Assembly: GCA_030156895.1 (NCBI GenBank)
Contig: JASGLP010000019.1
Span: forward strand, 1-48,383
DNA length: 48,383 nt
Direction of reading: 5' to 3'
DNA from: Eubacteriaceae bacterium
Lineage (GTDB): Bacteria > Bacillota > Clostridia > Eubacteriales > Eubacteriaceae
The position numbers and the translations under genes were made by a program. The notes beneath the pieces were generated by a model, which saw only the letters and a list, made by a program, of their open reading frames with translations, was not told the origin of the DNA and made no database searches. Shown here piece by piece: positions 9,535 to 17,001 of this stretch. The stretch's first letter is position 1; each line of letters begins with the position of its first letter.

Positions 9535-11829
9535 ATGAAGAAATTAAGAATTAGTCACCCCCAGAAACGAATTCTTGAAAGTGAATTATTTATCGAAAAC
9601 ACATCCCTTAATAATATTCCGGATGAAATGGATTTTCCCCGTGAAGCGGAAACCAGCGTCAGAAAAATTATCGAATTTCTGATTCAGACTACACCGGATT
9701 TAAATATTCGTTTCTCCCTGGGCGAAACAGGGGAAATGACACAATATGTCGGCGAACCGGATTTAACCTGTATTCAGACCATTCGATTTGAAAGTGACAG
9801 TCAGAGCTCAGAAAAGATCAGAACCTTATCGGCCCAGCCCTTTGAAAAAATCTTTGATGCGCCCCTCTACCGTTTCTATCTGATCGACACAGGTAAAAGC
9901 TTAAGACTCCTGGTGGTCATTCATCATGCGGTTTGCGACGGCACCAGCGTTAATATTCTCTTTGCCAAGATAGCAGAATTATTTATACTGGCCGATCAGC
10001 CCCAGAATTGGACGGCTCTTCAATCTAATACCTTTTCTTATTTGGATCTTGAACAGAATTATTTGAATTCTGCCCAAATGGAGCTTGACCGAAAGTTTTG
10101 GCTCGATTACCTGGCCGAAGCCGAGGAATTGCCGGAAAAGAAAAATGATCCCAACTCCTACGAGGCCGATAATTATGTTTTAGAACTTGATCAAGCTTTA
10201 ACCGATAAACTGTCGGACTATCTCACAAGCTTTAAAAAACCCATCTCTCCCTTTTCCTTTATGCTGGCTCTGACTGGCCTTTATTTTGGCCGCGTCAATA
10301 ATGAGAATCGGTCACTGATGGCGATGGGCTATGCCAACCGAAATCATGGCGACTTACTGGCCAATTCTTTGGGCATGTATGTCTCGACAGTCCCCATCAA
10401 GCAGCATTTTGAGGTAAATGAGCCCTTTGAAAGCTTTTTACAAAATTCCAAATCGAGCATGAAAGAAGCCCTGAGTCACAGTCAGTATCCCCTGGATCTT
10501 TTAATGGGTGAACTGTCGGATGAGGTCAGCGGCAAGCTTTTGGATGTGACCATCGTCTCCAATTCAGCCCCCAAATCGGAGGTGCCCAAACAATTCATTC
10601 CCCTGGAAACCAGTATCGGTGGTGTGACCATCAGGGTCAATCCGCTGAAAGATGACCGGGATGGCCTGCAGAGTCTGCATATTGAATATAAAAAGAGCGT
10701 CTATGACAAAAGCCGGATTGAAGAGATGGCTCGGGCTTTTGTTCATATGATTGAACAGATCATGGAAAACCCTAAAGCTCTTTGTGCTGAGATTGAAGTT
10801 GTCTCAAAAGAGGAACAGGATAAACTCCTCAAAAGCTTTAACGATACCGCCATGCCGGTGGGGGATTCCGTTGTGGCCATGTTTAAGGAACAGGCACAGA
10901 CACGCCCTGATCAGGTAGCCGTTATCTATAATGATGTGTCTTTAACTTACGGGGAAGTGGATGCGATCACCAATAAGATTGCTGCAAAGCTTTTACAAGA
11001 CGGGCTTAAAGAAGAGGAACCAGTGGGAGTAATGATTGACCGCAGCGAATACATGGTCTTATTTCCTCTGGCAGTTTTAAAAGCGGGTGGAGCCTATATG
11101 CCCCTTGACCACGCCTTTCCTGAAGAGCGGTTGGAGTATATGATCGAGGATGCTGGTGTAACCACTATTTTAAGTGAAGACACCAAACCGGAAGATCATA
11201 TTCCCTTTTTTAAGGGGAAAGTTTATAAAAAAGAAGAAATCGACTCTTGGGATGCAGCCGACGATTTATCTCTGCCAATTCCTCAGAAAGATCATAAATT
11301 TGTCGTTCTCTATACTTCCGGCTCAACCGGAAAACCCAAAGGCTGTGTGCTGGAACACGGCAATTTGGCCAATTTCTGCTCCTGGTTCAGCGATTATTAT
11401 AGGCTTACCCCTGATGACCGGGGCGGGGCTTATGCCAGCTTCGGCTTTGATGCCCACATGATGGATACCTACCCATATATTACCTGCGGGTCCTGTGTTT
11501 GTATTATTCCGGCAGACATCCGTCTGGATTTTATCAAACTCAATGAATACTATGAAAATAATCAAATCAATTACGCCTTTATGACCACCCAGCTGGGGCG
11601 TCAGTTTGTTCAGGAAATTGATAACCACAGCCTAAAAGTGCTGACCATTGGCGGCGAAAAACTGCCTTCCATCAAACTGCCAACCTATGATCTTTTCCAT
11701 GCCTATGGCCCGACTGAGTGTACCATTTTTACCACCGCCCGAAAATTCAAAACCGAACACGACTGTCTGCTGGTGGGGAAACCAATAGGCAATTACAAAC
11801 TCTTTGTCCTGGATAAAAACCTCATGTGA
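9535..11829 (+). CDS. Truncated non-ribosomal peptide synthetase (condensation + partial adenylation domain)
   Basis: N-terminal 764 residues of an NRPS. The condensation domain covers about residues 1-425, with active-site HHAVCDG (His130-Gly136). The adenylation domain starts near 435: LTYGEVDAITNKIA, LKAGGAYMPLD, the phosphate loop LYTSGSTGKPKG (about 592-603) and A5 HAYGPTE (about 722-728). The protein stops at VLDKNLM, before the A6-A10 motifs and any carrier or thioesterase domain. The last ATG codon and the TGA stop belong to a repeat element beginning at 11824, so an insertion or deletion at the repeat removed the rest. It cannot make a peptide alone: the A domain lacks its catalytic C-terminal lobe. 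The start ATG follows AAAGGA, 23 bases after the MATE gene. No continuation is seen downstream. Confidence 0.9.
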   Translation: MKKLRISHPQKRILESELFIENTSLNNIPDEMDFPREAETSVRKIIEFLIQTTPDLNIRFSLGETGEMTQYVGEPDLTCIQTIRFESDSQSSEKIRTLSAQPFEKIFDAPLYRFYLIDTGKSLRLLVVIHHAVCDGTSVNILFAKIAELFILADQPQNWTALQSNTFSYLDLEQNYLNSAQMELDRKFWLDYLAEAEELPEKKNDPNSYEADNYVLELDQALTDKLSDYLTSFKKPISPFSFMLALTGLYFGRVNNENRSLMAMGYANRNHGDLLANSLGMYVSTVPIKQHFEVNEPFESFLQNSKSSMKEALSHSQYPLDLLMGELSDEVSGKLLDVTIVSNSAPKSEVPKQFIPLETSIGGVTIRVNPLKDDRDGLQSLHIEYKKSVYDKSRIEEMARAFVHMIEQIMENPKALCAEIEVVSKEEQDKLLKSFNDTAMPVGDSVVAMFKEQAQTRPDQVAVIYNDVSLTYGEVDAITNKIAAKLLQDGLKEEEPVGVMIDRSEYMVLFPLAVLKAGGAYMPLDHAFPEERLEYMIEDAGVTTILSEDTKPEDHIPFFKGKVYKKEEIDSWDAADDLSLPIPQKDHKFVVLYTSGSTGKPKGCVLEHGNLANFCSWFSDYYRLTPDDRGGAYASFGFDAHMMDTYPYITCGSCVCIIPADIRLDFIKLNEYYENNQINYAFMTTQLGRQFVQEIDNHSLKVLTIGGEKLPSIKLPTYDLFHAYGPTECTIFTTARKFKTEHDCLLVGKPIGNYKLFVLDKNLM

Positions 11830-11852
11830 CAGGAGGACGTTTCGTTTGTCAT
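11824..11852 (-). repeat. Short dispersed repeat, copy A (inverted orientation)
   Basis: Reverse-orientation copy of the repeat whose forward core is ACAAACGAAACGTCCCC. Bases 11835-11854 are a perfect 20-base inverted match to 11978-11997. The NRPS stop codon (11827-11829) lies inside it. Confidence 0.8.
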
Positions 11853-11902
11853 ATGCTTGCTGGCAAGGAAATGGCGAAAGATCCCCGTGTCAATTAAGTT
11901 CA

Positions 11903-11939
11903 CCCTCAAACGTTAGATTATTAGTCTAATGTTTGAGGG
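11903..11939. terminator. Strong stem-loop, possible bidirectional terminator
   Basis: Arms 11903-11917 and 11925-11939 pair over 15 bp with one G-U, loop TTATTAG. Only a short T-rich stretch follows, so a terminator role is tentative; it could instead be the structural core of the surrounding element. Confidence 0.45.
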
Positions 11940-11979
11940 CGTTTCATTTATATAAATCCATTGTCAGTCACCAAGATAT

Positions 11980-12006
11980 ATGACAAACGAAACGTCCCCT
12001 TGTCAT
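11980..12006 (+). repeat. Short dispersed repeat, copy B
   Basis: Forward copy: ATGACA then the ACGAAACGTCCCC core then TGTCAT. The outermost six bases at each end (ATGACA/TGTCAT) are themselves inverted. Confidence 0.8.
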
Positions 12007-12045
12007 GAAGAAACGAAACGTCCCCGCGTCATGTGCCCACGTCAT
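12005..12045 (+). repeat. Short dispersed repeat, copy C, with GCCCAC-TCAT extension
   Basis: Second forward copy directly abutting copy B, with GAAGAA in place of GACAA at its left end, then AACGAAACGTCCCCGCGTCAT. It continues as GTGCCCACGTCAT, an extension shared with the copy at 13330-13367. Confidence 0.7.
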
Positions 12046-12060
12046 AAAGTAAATTTCTTC

Positions 12061-12088
12061 TTGCCGGTTCAAAAAATAATGCTATAAT
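12061..12088 (+). promoter_or_regulatory. Probable sigma-A promoter for the alcohol dehydrogenase
   Basis: TTGCCG, 16-base spacer, TATAAT with an extended TG one base upstream (TGCTATAAT). It lies 132 bases before the ADH start, between repeat copies. Confidence 0.6.
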
Positions 12089-12176
12089 ATTCATAATAGT
12101 AATAATTAAAAAAAATACTAAAAGAATGACAGGCTGACAGGTGAATCTTGTCAAGTGTCTGCTTGGCGGACAAAAC

Positions 12177-12203
12177 ATGACAAAGGAAACGTCCCCGTGT
12201 CAT
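12177..12203 (+). repeat. Short dispersed repeat, copy D, directly before the ADH gene
   Basis: Forward copy (ATGACAAAGGAAACGTCCCC then GTGTCAT), one base different in the core. It ends 16 bases before the ADH start codon and so sits in the leader of that mRNA. Confidence 0.8.
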
Positions 12204-12219
12204 CCCAAAAGGAGACTTA

Positions 12220-13317
12220 ATGAAAACGATTGCGGCTGTAACCCATGAAAAAGGTCAATTGTCTATTGAAGAAGTTGAATTAGCGCCCCCAAAGGTGTCC
12301 GAGGTGCTGGTGAGAAATATCGCCTGTGGCGTCTGCCATACGGACGCGGCGGGATTGCATCAGTTTATACCCGTTGCCCTGCCAATCATTCTTGGTCACG
12401 AAGGCGTTGGCATTGTGGAAGCAGTGGGTGCAGGTGTCGAAAGCCTGAAACCGGGAGATCGGGTTATTTTATCCTATCCTTCCTGTGGGACCTGTTCCTA
12501 TTGTATCGCGGGCCATCCCTATGCCTGCGATCATTTGAACGAGCTGTTTTTCTCGGGAACTTTTAAAGATGGAACAAAACGCTTTTCGCAAAATGGACAG
12601 GAAATTTCATCCTTTTTCGGCCAGGGATCTTTTTCCCAATACGTGGTGGTGGATGCCCGAAATGCGGTTAAAGTGGCGATTGATTCTGATGACGAACTGG
12701 CCAAGCTCTGTTCCCTGGGCTGCGGTGTTCAGACGGGCGTGGGGGCAGTTCTCAATGGCTTAAAAGCCCAAGCCGGGTCCTCTTTGGTCGTGTTTGGCTG
12801 CGGCGGGGTTGGCATGAGTGCGGTGATGGGGGCGGCGATTGCCGGTTGCTCGACAATTATCGCAGTTGATGTAAACGATGAAAGGCTGATGCTGGCTCGG
12901 GAGTTTGGAGCAACCCATACCCTAAATGGCAAAAGTGTGGATGTTGTTAAGGAGATTAAAAAAATCACCAATGGCGGGGTCAACTACAGTGTGGAATCTT
13001 CAGGCCTTTCTCATTTAACGCTGACAGCCATCGAATGTCTGGCCCGACTCGGCAAAGCCTGCGTGGTCAGTGTGACCGGCCCGGAAACCGTCGCTCTACC
13101 AATTGAAATGGGACTGATGAACCCTTCCGTTACCCTGATGGGTCTGACCGAAGGTGGCTCTAATCCCCAAGTGATGATTCCGCAATTGGTTGAATTCTAT
13201 AAAGCCGGAAAATTACCGGTTGATCGTCTGGTCAAGTTTTATGACTTAAAAGACATCGAAACCGCCTTTGCCGATTCTCACAGCGGTGTGACCATCAAAC
13301 CAATTATTAAATTTTAG
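12220..13317 (+). CDS. Zinc-dependent alcohol dehydrogenase (MDR family)
   Basis: Medium-chain NAD(P)-dependent alcohol dehydrogenase, 365 residues, full length. The catalytic zinc site is GVCHTDAAG (Cys) plus GHEGVG (His/Glu). The structural-zinc cysteines follow the C-x2-C-x2-C-x7-C pattern in CGTCSYCIAGHPYAC. The Rossmann motif is GCGGVGMSAVMG followed by AVDVND. It most resembles the class III/aryl-alcohol dehydrogenase branch; the substrate cannot be told from sequence. The ATG follows AAGGAGA. The gene is bracketed by same-orientation repeat copies (12177-12203 and 13330-13356), so it may have moved with them or been isolated by repeat insertions. No cofactor-biosynthesis or pathway partner is adjacent. 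Confidence 0.9.
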   Translation: MKTIAAVTHEKGQLSIEEVELAPPKVSEVLVRNIACGVCHTDAAGLHQFIPVALPIILGHEGVGIVEAVGAGVESLKPGDRVILSYPSCGTCSYCIAGHPYACDHLNELFFSGTFKDGTKRFSQNGQEISSFFGQGSFSQYVVVDARNAVKVAIDSDDELAKLCSLGCGVQTGVGAVLNGLKAQAGSSLVVFGCGGVGMSAVMGAAIAGCSTIIAVDVNDERLMLAREFGATHTLNGKSVDVVKEIKKITNGGVNYSVESSGLSHLTLTAIECLARLGKACVVSVTGPETVALPIEMGLMNPSVTLMGLTEGGSNPQVMIPQLVEFYKAGKLPVDRLVKFYDLKDIETAFADSHSGVTIKPIIKF

Positions 13318-13329
13318 ATGGCGGGGGAC

Positions 13330-13367
13330 ATGACAAACGAAACGTCCCCGTGTCATGCCCACATCAT
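13330..13367 (+). repeat. Short dispersed repeat, copy E, directly after the ADH gene
   Basis: Forward copy 13330-13356, followed by GCCCACATCAT, matching the extension of copy C. It lies 12 bases after the ADH stop codon, in the same orientation as copy D. Confidence 0.8.
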
Positions 13368-13420
13368 TCTTTTTCAATTATAGGCATTTGACTGGCATTC
13401 ACCAGGCATAAAGTGATATA

Positions 13421-14824
13421 ATGACTAACAACTATAAAGTCAATGCGGAAGGGAAGAAGCGATTGAAAACGATGATAGAGAAATTCGAACAGGGAAGCCG
13501 GTATGTTAAGATCACTGAGGCAGTAACAGCCAAACACTTAAGTAGTATTAACCAGGTTGATGATGCCTATCTAGATCAGCGATGTCTTAAATTCATTCCC
13601 GCCAGCGGCGCGGCGACCAGAATGTTCAAGGACTTGTATCAGTATCTGGAGGATGGGATTGAGACAGACTTTGTTAAGACTTTTTTTGATCAGCTTGACC
13701 GTTTTGCTTTTTACAGCGATCTGAAACCTTTTATCCAGGAAATTTCTAAAAATCAGGGGCCTCAAGCGGCAGTCATCAGAAGCCTCTTGTCCGAGGGTCT
13801 CAACTACGGCAATCTGCCCAAGGCTCTTTTAAAGGTTCATGCCTACGGACAAAATTCGGCCACCCCCATCGATGAACATATCTATGAAGGCCGGCAGTAT
13901 GCGGGCAGGGATGGGGCAAAGCTTTTTTTTACCATTTCCCAGGAGCACCAAGAGCTCTTTAAAGCTTATGTTGAAAAAGCCTTAGCGGCAACAGAGGACG
14001 TCGAGATTGCCTATTCCTTTCAGAAAAAATCTACCGATACCCTGGCGGTTGACATGGATAACCAACCCTTTTTAGACGAAAATGGTCAGATTCTATACCG
14101 GGCCGGCGGTCATGGCGCCCTTATCGAAAACCTTAACGACCTGGATGGCGACATCATCTTTATCAAGAATATCGATAACGTCTGCCATCGTAGCCAGGTT
14201 GAAAGAACCATTGAATCCAAGAAAATGCTGGCGGCAACTGGTTTTGCGGTAAAACAAAAAATAGATGCCTTTCTAGGAGACCTGATTGCCAATCGCTACG
14301 ATTTTGCGGAAATTAGGGGCTTTATTGAAAATACTTTACATATCAAAAGCAAAAAAACGCTGACACCGGAGATGGCCATGACCTTTTTAAACCGTCCTTT
14401 ACGGGTCTGCGGCGTGGTTAAAAACCAGGGCGAGCCGGGCGGCGGCCCCTTCATTGTTGACAATGGCGACTATGAGGATCTGCAGATCTGTGAGATGTCA
14501 GAAATTGATGGTAATGACCCAAAAATCAAGGCTCTGATTGCGGAGTCGCAATATTTTAACCCGGTTGACCTGGTCTGTTTTGTCACAGACTATCAGGGCA
14601 AGAAGTTTGATCTCTTGCAGTTTTCCAATCCCGACCGTTACTTTATCAGTGAAAAAAGTTATCATGGTCGTCCATTAAAAGCACTGGAACATCCGGGTCT
14701 GTGGAACGGCGCCATGCATCATTGGAACACGCTCTTTGTGGAGGTTCCCCTGGCAACCTTTAATCCCATCAAAACAGTGAATGATCTGCTGCGAAGCGGC
14801 CATCAGCCTGCTGAATCAAACTAA
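13421..14824 (+). CDS. DUF4301 family protein
   Basis: 467-residue protein of the uncharacterised DUF4301 family, recognised from KFIPASGAATRMFKDLYQYL, the GGHGALIENLNDLDGDIIFIKNIDNV block, GVVKNQGEPGGGPF, and the ending LEHPGLWNGAMHHWNTLFVEVPLATFNPIKTVNDLL. The GHGAL and PASGAATRM segments hint at a nucleotidyltransferase-like fold, but the function is unknown. From memory the family is mostly found in Bacteroidota, so transfer is possible. The start is doubtful: ATG 13421 overlaps a TATAAT-like string and has no clear ribosome site. TTG 13463, after GGGAAG, or ATG 13472 are alternatives. No signal peptide or membrane segment is seen. Its location just after the repeat-bounded ADH fits an accessory region. 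Confidence 0.8.
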   Translation: MTNNYKVNAEGKKRLKTMIEKFEQGSRYVKITEAVTAKHLSSINQVDDAYLDQRCLKFIPASGAATRMFKDLYQYLEDGIETDFVKTFFDQLDRFAFYSDLKPFIQEISKNQGPQAAVIRSLLSEGLNYGNLPKALLKVHAYGQNSATPIDEHIYEGRQYAGRDGAKLFFTISQEHQELFKAYVEKALAATEDVEIAYSFQKKSTDTLAVDMDNQPFLDENGQILYRAGGHGALIENLNDLDGDIIFIKNIDNVCHRSQVERTIESKKMLAATGFAVKQKIDAFLGDLIANRYDFAEIRGFIENTLHIKSKKTLTPEMAMTFLNRPLRVCGVVKNQGEPGGGPFIVDNGDYEDLQICEMSEIDGNDPKIKALIAESQYFNPVDLVCFVTDYQGKKFDLLQFSNPDRYFISEKSYHGRPLKALEHPGLWNGAMHHWNTLFVEVPLATFNPIKTVNDLLRSGHQPAESN

Positions 14825-14832
14825 ATACAAAG

Positions 14833-14864
14833 TTAATTTGCAGCTGAGCATGGCTGCAAATTGA
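14833..14864. terminator. Stem-loop after the DUF4301 gene
   Basis: Perfect 10-bp stem AATTTGCAGC/GCTGCAAATT (14835-14844 with 14853-14862), extendable by two pairs, eight-base loop. No T tract follows, so termination is only tentative. Confidence 0.4.
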
Positions 14865-14920
14865 TTGACTGGCGCGGAGTTAGTCTAAAAACCATCAAGC
14901 CTAGCCTTAAAAATAATAAT

Positions 14921-14969
14921 GCCACATAAAATGTCACATATTGTTAGCAATTAGTCTTTTTGATATAAT
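14921..14969 (+). promoter_or_regulatory. Promoter of the diguanylate cyclase gene with upstream TGTCACA motif
   Basis: TTGTTA (14941-14946), 17-base spacer, TATAAT (14964-14969) with extended TG. Overlapping the -35 is AAATGTCACATATTG (14929-14943), with another CACA 12 bases earlier. The same 15 bases stand at exactly the same distance from the -10 upstream of the HTH gene at 20748, suggesting a shared operator or activator site. Confidence 0.7.
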
Positions 14970-14970
14970 T

Positions 14971-15011
14971 ACAAGTGAGGTTTTTTTCAGCTTCGGCTGA
15001 TTATCGCTTGT
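14971..15011 (+). other. Structured 5' leader of the diguanylate cyclase mRNA
   Basis: An outer stem ACAAGTGA/TCGCTTGT (14971-14978 with 15004-15011, one G-U) encloses a TCAGC-TTCG-GCTGA hairpin (14987-15000). It lies directly after the promoter and may stabilise or regulate the leader. I could not match it to a known riboswitch. Confidence 0.35.
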
Positions 15012-15050
15012 GATTGTAGGTCCTTTTGATTTTAAAGAAGGGGATAATAT

Positions 15051-15585
15051 GTGTTAAATAAGAAAAATTCTGGTCATGCTCCTGCTGCTGGTGCCCATTT
15101 TAAGCGGCTGTGCAAGTGAAGCCACGCAGACGCAAGCAAGAGAAGGCCAGATCGATTTAACAAATACTGATTTAAATACTCAGACCCTTGCCCTTGCCGG
15201 CGATTGGGAATTTTACTGGGATCAGCTTTTGTCGCCCTTTTTTGTGGATCAGGGTGATCTGACCGGCTATGTCAATTTTCCTTCGTCATGGAATCGCTAT
15301 GTCTTTGATGGCGAGACCTTGCCAGGCCAGGGCTACGCCACTTATCGTTTAACCATTATGTTAGCAGAAGATGGGATTATGGGCATAAAAATCCCCAAAG
15401 TTCGCACGGCCTATAAACTTTATATCAATAATCAACTGGTGGCCTCAGCCGGAACGGTTGGCATCGGCAAGGATTCAATGGTTGCCCAGTACCTGCCCCA
15501 GATTGCTTTTTTAATGCTGAGGAAGGGGATAATGAAATTGTCCTCCAGGTTTCCAATTATTATATGTCCAGTGGCGGCCTGCTAA
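15051..15585 (+). pseudogene. 5' part of a frameshifted 7TMR-DISM diguanylate cyclase (lipoprotein-like sensor domain)
   Basis: Encodes the extracellular sensor half (7TMR-DISM extracellular-type, with GDWEFYWDQLL and FPSSWNRY) of the gene that continues at 15564. Two single-base shifts break it. At the start, GTG 15051 follows AAGGGG with good spacing, but the A5 run at 15063-15067 must lose one A to join VLNKK to ILVMLLLLVPILSGC, a good lipoprotein signal peptide. At 15507-15512 a T6 run needs a seventh T; then the reading passes from PQIAF into FNAEEGDNEIVLQVSNYY and on into the downstream frame. ATG 15076 gives an open frame but a signal peptide with no positive charge. Homopolymer shifts could be real decay, slippage-based phase variation, or assembly error. 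Confidence 0.75.
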
Positions 15586-16928
15586 GTAATATTGAAATTG
15601 GCAGCACCGCTAATATTCAGGCGGCTCGGGAAAAAAGTTTAAACTATTCAATCTTTCTTTTTGGCGCCTTGCTGATCGTGGGCTTTTATCATCTGGCCAT
15701 GTTTCTGTTTCGCAAAAATGATTATTCTTCATTATATTTTGGTCTCTTCTGTCTGATGACGGCCGTTCGCACCCTGATGACCGGGGAAGGCTATTTTTAT
15801 ACCCTCTTTCCTAATGCGGATTTTGCCTATTTTCGAAAAATCCAAACCATTCTATTCTACTTAAGCGCACCCATGATTGTCTGGTTTTTTTCTTCGATTT
15901 CACCGGACTATTTCCATGAAAAGATTGTGGATCTTTCACTTTATATGGGATTGATTTTTTCGTTTTTGATTCTATTTCTGCCCATGAGTCAATTTTCAAC
16001 CTTTAACACAGTCTATCAAATATGGTGCCTGTTTTTGATGTTATATATTCTGACCCGCTTCATTCTTGTTTTGATGAATCGAAAAAAAGAGGTTTATCTT
16101 GTTGTATTTGGCGGTTTTGTTCTGATCTTTGCCACTTTTGTCGATATCATCTCCTTAAGTGTCTTTATCAATGATAGTTGGCCAACGGCCATCAAGGCCT
16201 TTTTTCAGAATGATGATTACTCGTCAACGGGTCAACTGATCTTTGTGATCGCCTATTCTTTGCATCTGGCCAAAATGTTTTCTGATTCGCTGGCATATAA
16301 GACCCAGATGAATCGTGATCTGGATAAGATTGTTCTCAAGCGAACTGAAGCCTTAACCATGGCTAACGACCTGGTGGAACGGCAGAAAGTTAAACTTGAA
16401 AAGGCCAACGCCGAACTTGAGAAGCTGTCGACCCATGATCCCCTGACGGGTATGTGGAATCGCCGCAAGTATGATGAGGTGCTGGCAATTGAGTGGAAAC
16501 GCTGTTTAAGATATAGTCATCCCATCTCTGTTATTTTTATCGATATTGATTATTTTAAAAATTTTAATGATACCTATGGCCACTTAGCCGGGGATGACTG
16601 TCTTGTTCAGATCGCTGATATTCTTAAAAACTCCCTGTCCCGATCCACCGATATGGCCGTGCGTTACGGCGGCGAAGAGTTTGTCATTTTGCTGCCGGAA
16701 ACCAATAAAAATGAAGCCCTTAAAACAGCCCATATGCTGCTGAAAAAGATAGAAGCCCACGGCATCCCCCACAGTGATTCCCTGGTGAATGATTATGTCA
16801 CCGTCAGCATTGGCGTTTCCTCCATGGTGCCATCGCTGTCGTCATCGCCGGAAAAACTGGTTGCCGAAGCGGATGATGCCCTTTATCAGGCCAAAAACAA
16901 GGGCCGCAACCAGGTTCAGTATTCATAA
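15564..16928 (+). CDS. 7TM sensor diguanylate cyclase, membrane and GGDEF portion
   Basis: 454-residue open frame holding the 7TMR-DISM membrane region (about seven hydrophobic segments, residues 25-230), a coiled-coil linker (KRTEALTMANDLVERQKVKL), and a complete GGDEF domain beginning THDPLTGMWNRR. The active-site motif is RYGGEEF, with a canonical inhibitory RxxD site (RSTD) five residues before GGEEF, so it should make c-di-GMP and feel product inhibition. It is the 3' part of the gene starting near 15051 and is out of frame with it. The ATG here (15564) is internal to the sensor domain and has no ribosome site. If the frameshift is real, output depends on slippage or re-initiation. A c-di-GMP riboswitch lies 0.7 kb downstream. 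Confidence 0.85.
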   Translation: MSSGGLLSNIEIGSTANIQAAREKSLNYSIFLFGALLIVGFYHLAMFLFRKNDYSSLYFGLFCLMTAVRTLMTGEGYFYTLFPNADFAYFRKIQTILFYLSAPMIVWFFSSISPDYFHEKIVDLSLYMGLIFSFLILFLPMSQFSTFNTVYQIWCLFLMLYILTRFILVLMNRKKEVYLVVFGGFVLIFATFVDIISLSVFINDSWPTAIKAFFQNDDYSSTGQLIFVIAYSLHLAKMFSDSLAYKTQMNRDLDKIVLKRTEALTMANDLVERQKVKLEKANAELEKLSTHDPLTGMWNRRKYDEVLAIEWKRCLRYSHPISVIFIDIDYFKNFNDTYGHLAGDDCLVQIADILKNSLSRSTDMAVRYGGEEFVILLPETNKNEALKTAHMLLKKIEAHGIPHSDSLVNDYVTVSIGVSSMVPSLSSSPEKLVAEADDALYQAKNKGRNQVQYS

Positions 16929-17001
16929 TGGCCAAAATTGGTTGGCGAGTATAAGTTTTAATGCAGGCCTTATATTAAAAAGAGGAGTTTGTAAGCGGTC
17001 T

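Larger units (their letters stand above)
11824..12006. mobile_element. MITE-like element bounded by inverted repeats
   Basis: A stretch of about 183 bases bounded by copy A and copy B in inverted orientation, with a perfect 20-base terminal match. It has no coding capacity. The centre holds a strong 15-bp stem-loop (11903-11939), and a partial repeat end (ATCCCCGTGTCA) lies at 11881-11892. Similar GGGGACG-type repeats are, from memory, often linked to REP-associated (Y1) transposases; none is encoded here, so mobility in trans is inference. Confidence 0.5.

Noticed and set aside
11824-13367. CRISPR array
   Set aside because: The repeats are irregularly spaced, occur in both orientations, have no uniform spacers, and no cas gene is near.
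14871-14890. Shared GGCGCGGA strings at 14871 and 33445
   Set aside because: Only 8-10 bases agree and the flanks differ; not enough to call a repeat.
16789-17001. N-terminal extension of the DUF218 protein
   Set aside because: These codons overlap the GGDEF gene in a non-coding frame; the membrane helix begins at ATG 17002.
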